A stretch of 21,959 nucleotides of DNA from Fontimicrobium_A sp034506455. GTDB lineage: Bacteria; Zhuqueibacterota; Zhuqueibacteria; Residuimicrobiales; Krinioviventaceae. Position numbers and translations under genes: made by a program. Location of the stretch: NCBI GenBank assembly GCA_034506455.1, contig JAPDPN010000040.1, positions 1 to 21,959 of the forward strand, given 5' to 3'. The notes under the pieces are model-generated. The model was not told where the DNA came from, did no database searches, and was given only the letters and a program-made list of their open reading frames with translations. The first letter of the stretch is position 1. The number at the start of each line of letters is the position of its first letter. Positions 8,400 to 16,718 of the stretch are shown here, one piece after another.

Positions 8400-8526
8400 T
8401 CGGATTAACGGAAGCGTCGAATACATTGTCATTGACATTAGCGCTGACGATAACCGCAAAGTATAGCCTTGTGCCGTCCGTATAAGCGTAAAGATCGCCG
8501 CGATTGTTGGCCTCTACCGCGATTTT
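8400..8526. repeat. 127-bp exact direct duplicate, copy 2 (assembly artefact)
   Basis: Identical base for base to 8173-8299. After 8526 the sequence continues uniquely toward the start of the GEVEDY gene. Codon phase is the same in both copies (codons 8297-8299 and 8524-8526 correspond), so merging them leaves no frameshift. Confidence 0.93.
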
Positions 8527-8703
8527 TAAATAACGTCCTGAATCGCCGTCGCCATGAAAAAGCCCGTTCACTGTCGGGGCGGAGGCGCCGACGGCATTGA
8601 CCTTGGAGGTTAGGCAGTAGGCGATCACAATGATCCAAAAAAGCAAAAAACCGCCCAACTTTTTGATCAATATCTCTAAAATCTTTTTTGTTTTCACAAC
8701 CAT
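8400..8703 (-). CDS. 5' part of the secreted GEVEDY-repeat protein (signal peptide)
   Basis: This is the start of the gene continued at 5513-8299. ATG 8703 is preceded on the minus strand by GAGGG (8708-8712). Residues 1-37 form a signal peptide: basic start MVVKTKK, hydrophobic LLFWIIVIAYC and a probable cut after SKVNA. The next 60 residues include YLKIAVEANNRGDLYAY and LYFAVIVSANVNDNVFDASV. This is reminiscent of the strand pattern of CBM9/DOMON-type domains (describing variation between measured values), but that similarity is weak. The apparent end in the N run is artificial. Upstream is a divergent 420-bp spacer that must carry its promoter. Confidence 0.85.
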
Positions 8704-9123
8704 TTTACCCTCACATAATTAGGGGATAAATATAAAATAATAATGTTAATTAGCTTTATCGTTAAGCTGCAAAAATAATAACTACTAAAATAGAGTAATT
8801 ATTTCAGTGCTTGGCATAATGAGTATGCAAGTCGAAATAAGAACTCGTTAACAGCCCAATATTTGTTTCAGATTGGAAAAAATAAAAAGTTGAAGGTATG
8901 CAACAAGCTGCAGAAGTAATGATTGTTTTAAAGAACGTTTTATGGCGTGCTTGGCAGCATCAATTTCAAAAAAGCTGTCAGGACTACCCCATCCCGTTTC
9001 TCTATAACTACTCCTAATCCAGTTAAATGTAATAAATTTTTTATTCAAAAGCAAAATATTTTTTCTATTGAAACAAGATTTAATGTTTCTCGTAAACATT
9101 ACCGTCAAAAAAAGAGTACCCAA
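8704..9123. other. Divergent AT-rich intergenic region
   Basis: The 420 bp separate the GEVEDY gene (-) from the DUF4097 gene (+) and hold the promoters of both. An open frame on + from 8947 to 9123 is AT-rich, lacks any protein-like pattern, and precedes a clear signal-peptide start at 9124, so I read it as untranslated. The only distinct structure is a perfect inverted repeat at 9081-9101. A 10-bp word GTGCTTGGCA occurs twice (8807-8816 and 8947-8956), probably by chance. Confidence 0.6.
9081..9101. promoter_or_regulatory. Perfect inverted repeat upstream of the DUF4097 gene (possible operator)
   Basis: The arms TAATGTTT (9081-9088) and AAACATTA (9094-9101) are exact reverse complements around a 5-nt centre, CTCGT. 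It ends 22 bp before the ATG at 9124. The size and AT-rich arms fit a dimeric repressor operator; as RNA it would be a weak hairpin. No regulator gene is next to it. Confidence 0.45.
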
Positions 9124-10134
9124 ATGAAGACCTTTTACTCAATTTTTAAGATGCTTTTCCTCTTTATTGGATTCACTGGTGTAAGCCTCACGGCAAGCGA
9201 AGAGGGTAAGATTTTAGTCGCCAAGTCCTTTCAAGTATCCTCAAAAGGAACGCTGACCGTCGAAACAGTCTTGGGATCAATCGAAATAATACCGGGCGAT
9301 CAGGATGCACTAAGAATTGAAATCAGGCGCAAACCCTCCCCTCTTAGCGACAAAGAAGCGCAGCGGCTATTCGACGAGCTGATGATCCGCTTCGAGCAGC
9401 GGGGCAATGACGTCTTTGTTTTTATCGAACATGAAAAGCAAGGAGACTGGTTTCATCGCATGCGTCATTGGCGCCTGCAGCTTCAGATTATTGCTTATGT
9501 TCCTCGTGAATATAACCTCGACCTCGTTACGGCGGGAGGCAGTATTTCAGTCTCCGATCTGAACGGTGAAGTAAAAGCGCGCACTTCGGGAGGCAGTTTA
9601 ACCTTCGGCAACATCAACGGGCCGATCACCGGCCGCACCTCGGGTGGGAGCATCTCACTGGAAAGCTGCATGGGCGCTGTCGATGTACGGACCTCGGGCG
9701 GCAGCATCCGCATCGGCCGAGTCGAGGGAACGGTGGAGGCCCATACGTCCGGCGGCTCCTTAAAGATCGTCAAAGCTGCCGGGAAGGTAAATGCTTCCAC
9801 TTCCGGAGGCAGCATAACCGTAGAAGAGGCGGCCGGATCAATAACTGCTTCCACTTCAGGCGGCTCAATCACAGCCAAAATCACCGCGCAGCCTGCTGAC
9901 GACTGTCGACTCACCACATCCGGCGGCACGATTTCCGTTTACATTGCGCCGGAACTAAAGTTTTCGCTCGACGCCAAAACCAGCGGCGGCAAAGTTACCA
10001 CGGAATTCCCCGTTCTAATTCAAGGCGAGATAGACCGCACGCATCTTGTTGCCGATGTGAACGGCGGCGGCCCTCTGCTCTATCTCCGCACCTCCGGCGG
10101 CAACATTCACATACGCAAGGCAAACAATTTGTAG
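9124..10134 (+). CDS. Secreted DUF4097-type beta-solenoid protein
   Basis: The 336-aa protein has a signal peptide (MKTFYSIFKMLFLFIGFTGVSLTAS). A leading domain follows (about 30-130, with VETVLGSIEI), then a beta-solenoid of TxGGS turns. The turns begin at residues 136, 154, 172, 190, 208, 226 and 244, an exact 18-residue period, then at 265, 286 and 323 with looser spacing. This is the pattern of DUF4097/putative adhesin proteins, which form right-handed beta structures at the cell envelope; their molecular role is mostly unknown. I chose ATG 9124 because the signal peptide begins there; the frame's upstream extension to 8947 lacks protein character. The ribosome site is poor (AAAAAAAGAG). 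It is followed after 167 bp by the POT transporter on the same strand. Confidence 0.85.
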   Translation: MKTFYSIFKMLFLFIGFTGVSLTASEEGKILVAKSFQVSSKGTLTVETVLGSIEIIPGDQDALRIEIRRKPSPLSDKEAQRLFDELMIRFEQRGNDVFVFIEHEKQGDWFHRMRHWRLQLQIIAYVPREYNLDLVTAGGSISVSDLNGEVKARTSGGSLTFGNINGPITGRTSGGSISLESCMGAVDVRTSGGSIRIGRVEGTVEAHTSGGSLKIVKAAGKVNASTSGGSITVEEAAGSITASTSGGSITAKITAQPADDCRLTTSGGTISVYIAPELKFSLDAKTSGGKVTTEFPVLIQGEIDRTHLVADVNGGGPLLYLRTSGGNIHIRKANNL

Positions 10135-10220
10135 ACCAAAAGCGGTAACGAATTTCCCCATCGCCCTTTCCTTCTTCCATACCCTTCATGCGGCGAAAAT
10201 GCTTGCATTTTTGCAGGCGA

Positions 10221-10249
10221 TTGACTATTGTTTTCCGTATTGTTACCCT
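10221..10249 (+). promoter_or_regulatory. Possible promoter of the POT transporter gene
   Basis: TTGACT (10221-10226), 17 bp spacer, TACCCT (10244-10249), about 52 bp before the ATG at 10302. The -35 is good but the -10 weak; the gene could also be read from the upstream DUF4097 transcript. Confidence 0.25.
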
Positions 10250-10301
10250 ATTCTTTTCAGAAACGGCAACGACGAAACCGGCCGATCTATTTGGAGGAGT
10301 T

Positions 10302-12116
10302 ATGCTGAAAGAGCATCCCAAAGGACTTTATGTCGCTTTTTTTACCAACATGGGCGAACGTTTCGGCTTTTACACCATGATGGCCATTCTGGTGCTGTTC
10401 CTTCAGGCTCGTTACGGACTGAGTGAACAGCAGGCGGGCAGCTATTACAGCTGGTTCTACTTTGCCATCTACGCCTTGGCGCTTGTCGGCGGTCTGCTGG
10501 CGGATTGGACCCGGCGCTACAAAACCGTCATCTTGGTCGGACTTTTAATCATGTTCGGCGGTTACGGCCTGTTGAGCCTTCCCGGCAACCCCTTGGCGGT
10601 CACTCTGATCGGTCTGCTGATCATCGCCTTTGGGAACGGAATGTTCAAGGGCAATCTTCAGGCGGTGGTGGGACAGCTTTACGATGATCCCCGCTATTCC
10701 AAGGTACGCGATGCGGCGTTCATGATCTTTTACATGGGCATCAATGTCGGCGCTTTCTTTGCGCCCTTTGCAGCAACCGCCGTGCGGAATTGGTTCCTCA
10801 AAACCCAAGGATTTCTGCACGACGGGAGCCTGCCTTCCCTGTGCCATGCGTTTTTGCGCGGAGAGCTGAGCGATATCGGCACATTCCGGCAGCTTGCCGA
10901 AAAAGTGAGTCTTTCCCAGCAGGGCGTCACGGACTTGAAAACCTTTGCCGAGTCCTACCTCGGCGCTTTTTCGCGCGGCTACAATTATGCCTTCGGCGTC
11001 GCCGCCGGTGCGATGATTCTATCGACGCTTGTCTACCTCTTTTTCCATCGTCATTTGCCCGACAAAGCCAAAACGCCGGCGGTTAAAACTGCTTCGTTGG
11101 AGAAAAAGCCCCTTGCCGGGGCGGCCGCGTTGGCTGCAGCCGTAATTTCAGCAGGATTGCTTTTCCTTCTCACCCGCAACATCGACATTTCGTTTGCCGT
11201 CGCTTTGTTCATCGGCTTTGTGGCCTGGATCGTCCAAGTCTCCACCAAAGAAGAGCGGCCGCGCGTCGCCGCCCTGCTCCTTGTGTTTCTGGTGGTAATC
11301 TTTTTTTGGATGTCCTTCCATCAGAACGGCCTGACGTTGACCTTTTTTGCGCGCGATTATACCGTAAAAGCGGTGGGGCCCATCACCTTTTTGTTCTTTC
11401 GTCTCAATTCGATGCTGGCGGTTATCGGCGCCGCGGCAGGACTCTTTTTGCTGCTTCTGAACCCGCAAAAGCTGTTCAAGCTGATCGGCCTGGTCCTTTT
11501 GCTCGGCTGCGGAGGCCTGACTGCATACTATATCATGCAGAATGAGGCCGTCAATCCGATTGCGCCGGAGGTTTTTCAATCCTTCAACCCGCTTTTCATC
11601 GTTGCCTTGACGTTCCCGATCATGGGATTTTTCTCGTGGCTCAACAAGCGCAATCTCGAGCCGTCGACGCCGAAAAAGATCGGGATCGGCATGATTATCG
11701 CCGCAGCCGGTTTTCTCGTCGTGCTGGTCGCCTCTCTAAAGGCCGTTTCGCCGCACGCCCTGCAGTTCATAGATGAATTCGGGCGACAGGCCTACAATCC
11801 GGTTCCGGACAGCTCGCGCGTTTCGCCTTATTGGCTGATCAGCAGCTATTTGATTTTGACCATCGCTGAACTCTTTTTGAGCCCCATGGGACTTTCCTTT
11901 GTCTCCAAAGTGGCGCCGCCGCGCTTTCAAGGAATCATGCAGGGCGGCTGGCTTTTGGCTACGGCGGTGGGCAACAAGCTGCTGTTCGTCGGCAGCTTTT
12001 TCTGGGCTAAATTGGAGCTTTGGCAACTTTGGGGAATCTTTGTCGCCTGCTGCCTCTTGTCGGCTGCATTCATCTTTTCGATTATGAAACGCTTAGAACA
12101 GGCGACCCAAGGATAA
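10302..12116 (+). CDS. POT/PTR2-family (MFS) peptide transporter
   Basis: Inner-membrane proton-coupled oligopeptide transporter family, 604 aa with about 14 hydrophobic segments, longer than the usual roughly 500 because of a loop around 165-225 and a charged linker around 253-270. Family marks: HPKGLYVAFFTNMGERFGFY near the start, LADWTRRYK (67-74), FYMGINVGAFFAPF (143-156), FFWMSFHQNGLTLTFFA (334-350), and IAELFLSPMGLSFVSK late in the protein. Two hallmark sites differ from classical POTs: the first Glu of ExxERFxYY is Asn16, and the Glu of FWxxxEQ is His340. GGAGGAG at 10293-10299 fixes ATG 10302; the frame's extension upstream is not protein-like. Likely substrate is di/tripeptides by family, but the changed residues leave coupling and substrate open. 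Confidence 0.88.
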   Translation: MLKEHPKGLYVAFFTNMGERFGFYTMMAILVLFLQARYGLSEQQAGSYYSWFYFAIYALALVGGLLADWTRRYKTVILVGLLIMFGGYGLLSLPGNPLAVTLIGLLIIAFGNGMFKGNLQAVVGQLYDDPRYSKVRDAAFMIFYMGINVGAFFAPFAATAVRNWFLKTQGFLHDGSLPSLCHAFLRGELSDIGTFRQLAEKVSLSQQGVTDLKTFAESYLGAFSRGYNYAFGVAAGAMILSTLVYLFFHRHLPDKAKTPAVKTASLEKKPLAGAAALAAAVISAGLLFLLTRNIDISFAVALFIGFVAWIVQVSTKEERPRVAALLLVFLVVIFFWMSFHQNGLTLTFFARDYTVKAVGPITFLFFRLNSMLAVIGAAAGLFLLLLNPQKLFKLIGLVLLLGCGGLTAYYIMQNEAVNPIAPEVFQSFNPLFIVALTFPIMGFFSWLNKRNLEPSTPKKIGIGMIIAAAGFLVVLVASLKAVSPHALQFIDEFGRQAYNPVPDSSRVSPYWLISSYLILTIAELFLSPMGLSFVSKVAPPRFQGIMQGGWLLATAVGNKLLFVGSFFWAKLELWQLWGIFVACCLLSAAFIFSIMKRLEQATQG

Positions 12117-12155
12117 GGTAAGAGAGCGGCGTTTTGTCGCAATAATGAGGATTTG

Positions 12156-12192
12156 GACGCCAAGGTTTTTTGCCTTGGCGTCTTTGTTTATA
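12156..12192 (+). terminator. Intrinsic terminator of the POT transporter gene
   Basis: A perfect 10-bp stem GACGCCAAGG (12156-12165) / CCTTGGCGTC (12173-12182) with a T-rich loop, followed by TTTGTTTATA. It lies 40 bp past the stop. The minus-strand side lacks a T run, so it acts on the plus strand only. Confidence 0.85.
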
Positions 12193-12291
12193 GTCGCAAA
12201 CATCCGGTGCGCGTGCCGGCTTTGCTCACTAAAATCTTACCCTATTTGTACAAATGTCAATTAGATAGAGAACCGGCTCCGGAAAGAGTCA

Positions 12292-13641
12292 TCATTTTTC
12301 CTGCAACAGCCTGCCGCTAAGTCTGAGGAGTTCGATCTCTGCTGCCTTGGCTTGATACTGCGCCGAAATGAGTCGATTTATGGCGTTGAGATGTTTGAGT
12401 TGCGCCTCGCGCCATTCGATAGCCGTCAGCGTACCGACCTTGTAGCGGGCAAAGGCGATGTTCATATGCTCGAGCGCCGCCTGCACATTCTGCCGTTCCA
12501 AATTCACCTGCGCCAAATAATTTTGATAGCGCTGAAAGGCGCGCGTCAAGTCGGTTTCGAGCTGCAGCATCGCCTTTTCGAGCTGCATCTGCGCCGCATT
12601 CCGCAACAAACGCGCATTTTGCTGACGCCGGTTGAGATTGAAACCGTCGAACAGCGGATAGCTCAGCGTCAAGCCGTAGTTAAGCCCCTCCGTTTCATTG
12701 CTCTTAATAAAGCCCGACTGCGACTGCGAGCGGGTGACCGTATAGCCGGCATTGGCGGTCAATACCGGCAGACGCTCGGTCCAAATCGATTTGAGATCGA
12801 GATGCGCAAGACGGCTGTTGCGCCGAGCAATCTGCAGTTCCGTATTGCTTTCGCGGGCTTGTTCGAGGAGCTCTTCGAGAGTCAGATCGGGCCGAATGTC
12901 GATAGAGTCGGCGGGATCGAAAAGAATGCCCGGCGAACGGGAAAGCAGTTGGTTGAACTGCGTTTTCACCGTGGTGAGGACCACTTCCTGCTGCAGCACG
13001 GCGGAGCGGTCGGCATTCAGATCCACCTGGGCGTTCAGCAGGTCAAGTTTCGATGCCGAGCCGATGCCGTACTGCGATTCAACGATGCGGTAACGCTCTT
13101 CAGAAAGCTTTTCGACGTCGCGCAGCGAGGCTAAACGGTTTTTTTGCTGCACCACGTCGTAATAAGCCTTGGTGACCTGTTCAAGAGTCGCTTCGACGCG
13201 GCTTTTGAACTGCAGCTCGCCGATCGAACGCAGCTCGCGCAATCGAGCGTGCGAGATGAACATGTCAAAACCGTCGAACAGGGTCCAGCTGAGCGCTACG
13301 CCCGCGGTCTTGCTCTGCGATTCGGCGTCTTTGCGGTCGATCACATTGCCGCTGAGAAAGCTTTGTTTCGAGTCCACGACGCTGCGGCTGTCGCCGGCAT
13401 TAGCGGTGATGCGCGGCAAAAAGCCAGCGTTGCCGAGCGATACATTATTAGCGGCAATATCAGCGGCGGTCTTGGCAATGCGGATGTCGAAATTGTTCTG
13501 CAGCGCGGTCGCCACCGCCTGCTCCAAGGTCAGCGACTCCTGAGCGACAACAATGCGCGCGAACATCAAAATCATAAAAGCGCAAAGAATGAGAGGCATT
13601 ACTCGCCGGCCCACAAAATTGCTTATTAAAACCCGTTTCAT
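12292..13641 (-). CDS. TolC-family outer-membrane efflux channel
   Basis: Outer-membrane factor of a tripartite efflux pump, 449 aa. Signal peptide 1-33 (hydrophobic ILCAFMILMFARIVV, cut near AQES). The mature protein begins SLTLEQAVATALQNNFDIRIA, the standard first helix of OEP repeats. The second repeat has LTLEELLEQARESNTELQIARR. Long Gln/Leu/Glu-rich helices and alternating strands such as GVALSWTLFDGF and YGLTLSYPLFDGF (the two copies of the beta-barrel YPLFDG motif) complete the fold. Its ATG overlaps the RND pump stop by 4 bp (ATGA at 13638-13641), so it is the last gene of the MFP-RND-TolC operon. No hairpin terminator is evident downstream. Confidence 0.93.
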   Translation of the reverse strand: MKRVLISNFVGRRVMPLILCAFMILMFARIVVAQESLTLEQAVATALQNNFDIRIAKTAADIAANNVSLGNAGFLPRITANAGDSRSVVDSKQSFLSGNVIDRKDAESQSKTAGVALSWTLFDGFDMFISHARLRELRSIGELQFKSRVEATLEQVTKAYYDVVQQKNRLASLRDVEKLSEERYRIVESQYGIGSASKLDLLNAQVDLNADRSAVLQQEVVLTTVKTQFNQLLSRSPGILFDPADSIDIRPDLTLEELLEQARESNTELQIARRNSRLAHLDLKSIWTERLPVLTANAGYTVTRSQSQSGFIKSNETEGLNYGLTLSYPLFDGFNLNRRQQNARLLRNAAQMQLEKAMLQLETDLTRAFQRYQNYLAQVNLERQNVQAALEHMNIAFARYKVGTLTAIEWREAQLKHLNAINRLISAQYQAKAAEIELLRLSGRLLQEK

Positions 13642-16600
13642 GGCATGGTTTCCAGATTGTTGGGTGTCTTTTTCGAAGCGACCATCAAATAGACGGCGGG
13701 AACGATAAAAAGCGTCAGAAAAGTCGAAAAGAGCATGCCGCCGATGACGGCCACGCCCATGGGCACGCGGCTGCCGGAGCCCGCTCCAAGCGCCAGGGCA
13801 ATGGGCAGAATGCCCAAAATCGTCGACAGCGCGGTCATCAAGATCGGCCGGAAACGCGAGACCGAGGCGTCGATCACCGCTTCCAGCAACGGTAGTCCCT
13901 GAGCGCGGCGTTGATTGGTGAATTCGACGATGAGAATGCCGTTCTTGGTCACCAGTCCGATGAGCATAATCAAGCCGATCTGGCTGAAAATGTTGAGCGT
14001 CTGTCGGAAATACCAGAGCGAAAAGAGCGCCCCGACCAACGCCAGAGGAACCGTCAGCATGATGGTAAAAGGATCGCGAAAGCTCTCGAACTGAGCTGCA
14101 AGCGTCAAATAAATAAACACCAGGCTGAGGAGAAAGACGAACATCAGGCTGGAGGCGCTTTCGACGAAATCGCGCGAGGCGCCGTCGAGAGCGGTGCGGT
14201 AGGTTTCGTCGAGCACCCGCTTGGCAATCGCGTCCATGGCCTTGATGCCGTCGCCTATGCTTTTGCCGCGCGCCAACTGCGCCGAGACCGTCGCTGAAAG
14301 GAATCGGTCGAAATGAAAGAGCTGCGGCGGACTGCTTTCTTCGGTCAAAGTGATCAGATTATCGAGCTGCACCAGTTTGCCGTCACGGTTGCGGACGAAC
14401 AGCGACTTGAGGTCGAGCGGTTCGTTGCGGTCTTCGGGCAGCACTTGGCCGATGATCTGGTACTGCCGGCCGTTCATAATGTAGTAGCCGATGCGCTGGC
14501 CGCTGTAGGCGAGCGCCAGCGTCTGCGCCACATCCGCCATGGTGACGCCGAGATTGCGCGCCTTTTCACGATCAAGCCGCACGCGCAGCTCGGGTTTGTT
14601 GAATTTCAAATTGACGTCGACAAACGAAAACGTGGGGTCTTTGCGCGCCTCTTCGAGAAACTTGGGCAGAACCGCCTGCAGTTTTTCGAGATTTGAAGCC
14701 AGAATAACGTACTGTACCGGCAGGCCGCCGCGTCTGCCGGAACCCAGCGTCTGTTCCTGCGACACCACGGTGCGTGCGGCGCTGAGTTTGGACACTTCCG
14801 CCATCAGATCGTCGGCGATCTCCTGCTGGCTGCGCTGCCGCTCGTTCGGTTCTTTGAGAATGAGCCGGATAAAGCCGGTGTTGGCCGAACCGACCGAGCC
14901 GAACCCCGGCGCCGTGATGCTGATCATGGCCTCGGTCTCGGGCACGCGCTGCTGCACAAAGTCTCCGAGCTCGCGCATAAAGGCATCGGTGTATTCATAA
15001 CCGGCGCCTTCCGGCGTCGTCGCCGTCAGTCGCAGTTGGGAACGATCCTCGTAGGGCGCCAGCTCGCGCGGCAGAATGGTCCAAAAGAGCCAAATCAGGG
15101 CGAGGCACACGGCAAAGATCAACGGCACCCATTTGCGTCGCGCCAGAAACCAGGTCAGCTTTTTACGATAGCCGTCGATCAAAGCGGAAAAAAACGGCTC
15201 CGTGGCATAGTAAAAACGGCTGTGCCGACGGCTGCGGAGAATGCGGGTCGCCGCCATCGGCGTCAGCGTGAGGGCGACGAATGAGGAAATGATGACGGCC
15301 GTGGAAATAACGACGCCGAATTCGCGGAACAATTTGCCGACCAATCCCTGCATGAACAGCAGCGGCAAAAAGACCGCCGCCAGAACGACCGTGGTGGAGA
15401 TGACCGCAAAATAGACTTCTTTGGATCCTTCCAATCCCGCCTGAATCGGGTCGTAACCCTTTTCGATTTTCGTATAGATGTTTTCCAGCATGACGATGGC
15501 GTCGTCGACCACCAGACCGATGGCCAGCACAATGCCCAGCAGCGTCAGCACATTAATGGAAAAGCCCGCGAGATACATGACGAAGAAGGTGCCGATCAAT
15601 GAAATGGGGATGGCCAGCGCCGGGATGAGGGTGGTTCGCCAATCGCGGAGAAAGAGAAAGATGATCAAAACGACAAGAACAAACGCGGTAAAGATAGTTT
15701 CGCGGACCTCGGCAATGGATTGACGAATGTATTTGGTCACATCAAAGCCGATGCCCAATTCCAAATCGGCCGGAATCTCTTTTTTGATCTGTTCGATGCG
15801 GCGATAAAACTCATCGACGATTTTGATGTAATTGGCTCCGGGCTGCGGAATGAGCACCAGGCCGATCATCGGCACGCCGTCGCGGCGCATGATGGTGCGA
15901 TAGTTTTCCGCCCCCAGTTCGGCAAAACCGATGTCGCGCAGCCGGACGATGCGTCCTTGAGATTCGCGGATGATGAGGTTGTTGAAATCCTCGACGGTGA
16001 GCAGACGCCCCATGGTGCGCACGGTCAATTCGGTGGCATCGCCTTCGATGCGGCCGGTCGGCAGCTCGACGTTCTCGCGATTGAGGGCCGTCTGCACGTC
16101 CAGAGGCGTCAAATTGTAGGCCGCCAGTTTACGCGGATCGAGCCACAACCGCATGGCGTAGGTTTTTGCGCCCCACAGCTGCACCTCGCTGACGCCTGGA
16201 ATGGTGCGCACCCGTTCGCGCAGAACATTGGTCGCCCAGTCTGTCACCTCAAGCAGTCCGCGCGTCTCGCTTTTGATGTTGAGGAAAACGATCGGCACAG
16301 CGTCGGCGTCCGCCTTGATGACCTGCGGCGCGTCGGCGTCCGGCGGCAGCAGACGCTGCGCGCGCGAAACGCGATCGCGCACGTCGTTCGCCGCATCCTC
16401 GAGCTTGATGCCCAAATTGAATTCCACGGTTATATTGGAGCGGCCTTCGCGGCTGACCGAAGTGATCGAACGCACGCCCGCGATGCCGCTTAGCGACTCT
16501 TCCAGCGGCTCGGTAATCTGCGATTCGATGACGTCGGCGTTGGCGCCGACATAGTTGGCCGAAACGGTAACCACCGCCGGATCGACGTTGGGAAACTCGC

Positions 16601-16703
16601 GCACCCCCAAAAAGCTGAAGCCGATGATTCCCAAAATGACGATGAACAGCGACATGACCATCGCCAAAACAGGTCGGCGAATGCTGACGGAAGAAAGGCT
16701 CAT
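13638..16703 (-). CDS. RND-family (HAE1/AcrB-like) efflux pump
   Basis: Inner-membrane proton-driven pump, 1021 aa, full length. It starts MSLSSVSIRRPVLAMVMS, with the first membrane helix and then a periplasmic porter domain (YVGANADVIESQITEPLEE near 51-69). The proton-relay pair Asp400-Asp401 is seen in IGLVVDDAIVMLENI, and the relay Lys920 in IGLVTKNGILIVEF. The C-terminal block RFRPILMTALSTILGILPIAL is typical of HAE1 pumps. Two repeats each have one plus five membrane helices. A strong GGGGAGG site precedes ATG 16703, 15 bp after the fusion-protein stop. Substrates cannot be predicted; multidrug export is the family default, and the metal-efflux (HME) motif pattern is not apparent. Confidence 0.95.
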   Translation of the reverse strand: MSLSSVSIRRPVLAMVMSLFIVILGIIGFSFLGVREFPNVDPAVVTVSANYVGANADVIESQITEPLEESLSGIAGVRSITSVSREGRSNITVEFNLGIKLEDAANDVRDRVSRAQRLLPPDADAPQVIKADADAVPIVFLNIKSETRGLLEVTDWATNVLRERVRTIPGVSEVQLWGAKTYAMRLWLDPRKLAAYNLTPLDVQTALNRENVELPTGRIEGDATELTVRTMGRLLTVEDFNNLIIRESQGRIVRLRDIGFAELGAENYRTIMRRDGVPMIGLVLIPQPGANYIKIVDEFYRRIEQIKKEIPADLELGIGFDVTKYIRQSIAEVRETIFTAFVLVVLIIFLFLRDWRTTLIPALAIPISLIGTFFVMYLAGFSINVLTLLGIVLAIGLVVDDAIVMLENIYTKIEKGYDPIQAGLEGSKEVYFAVISTTVVLAAVFLPLLFMQGLVGKLFREFGVVISTAVIISSFVALTLTPMAATRILRSRRHSRFYYATEPFFSALIDGYRKKLTWFLARRKWVPLIFAVCLALIWLFWTILPRELAPYEDRSQLRLTATTPEGAGYEYTDAFMRELGDFVQQRVPETEAMISITAPGFGSVGSANTGFIRLILKEPNERQRSQQEIADDLMAEVSKLSAARTVVSQEQTLGSGRRGGLPVQYVILASNLEKLQAVLPKFLEEARKDPTFSFVDVNLKFNKPELRVRLDREKARNLGVTMADVAQTLALAYSGQRIGYYIMNGRQYQIIGQVLPEDRNEPLDLKSLFVRNRDGKLVQLDNLITLTEESSPPQLFHFDRFLSATVSAQLARGKSIGDGIKAMDAIAKRVLDETYRTALDGASRDFVESASSLMFVFLLSLVFIYLTLAAQFESFRDPFTIMLTVPLALVGALFSLWYFRQTLNIFSQIGLIMLIGLVTKNGILIVEFTNQRRAQGLPLLEAVIDASVSRFRPILMTALSTILGILPIALALGAGSGSRVPMGVAVIGGMLFSTFLTLFIVPAVYLMVASKKTPNNLETMP

Positions 16704-16718
16704 CGCACGTTCCTCCCC

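Noticed and set aside
8807..8956. Direct repeat GTGCTTGGCA at 8807-8816 and 8947-8956
   Set aside because: Only 10 bp, 140 bp apart, with no shared flanks or promoter geometry; likely chance.
8947..9123. In-frame 59-codon extension of the DUF4097 protein upstream of ATG 9124
   Set aside because: AT-rich, no conserved pattern, and it would bury a clear signal peptide inside the protein.
10188..10301. In-frame 38-codon extension of the POT transporter
   Set aside because: A strong GGAGGAG sits just before ATG 10302, and the family begins with the HPKGL segment found there.
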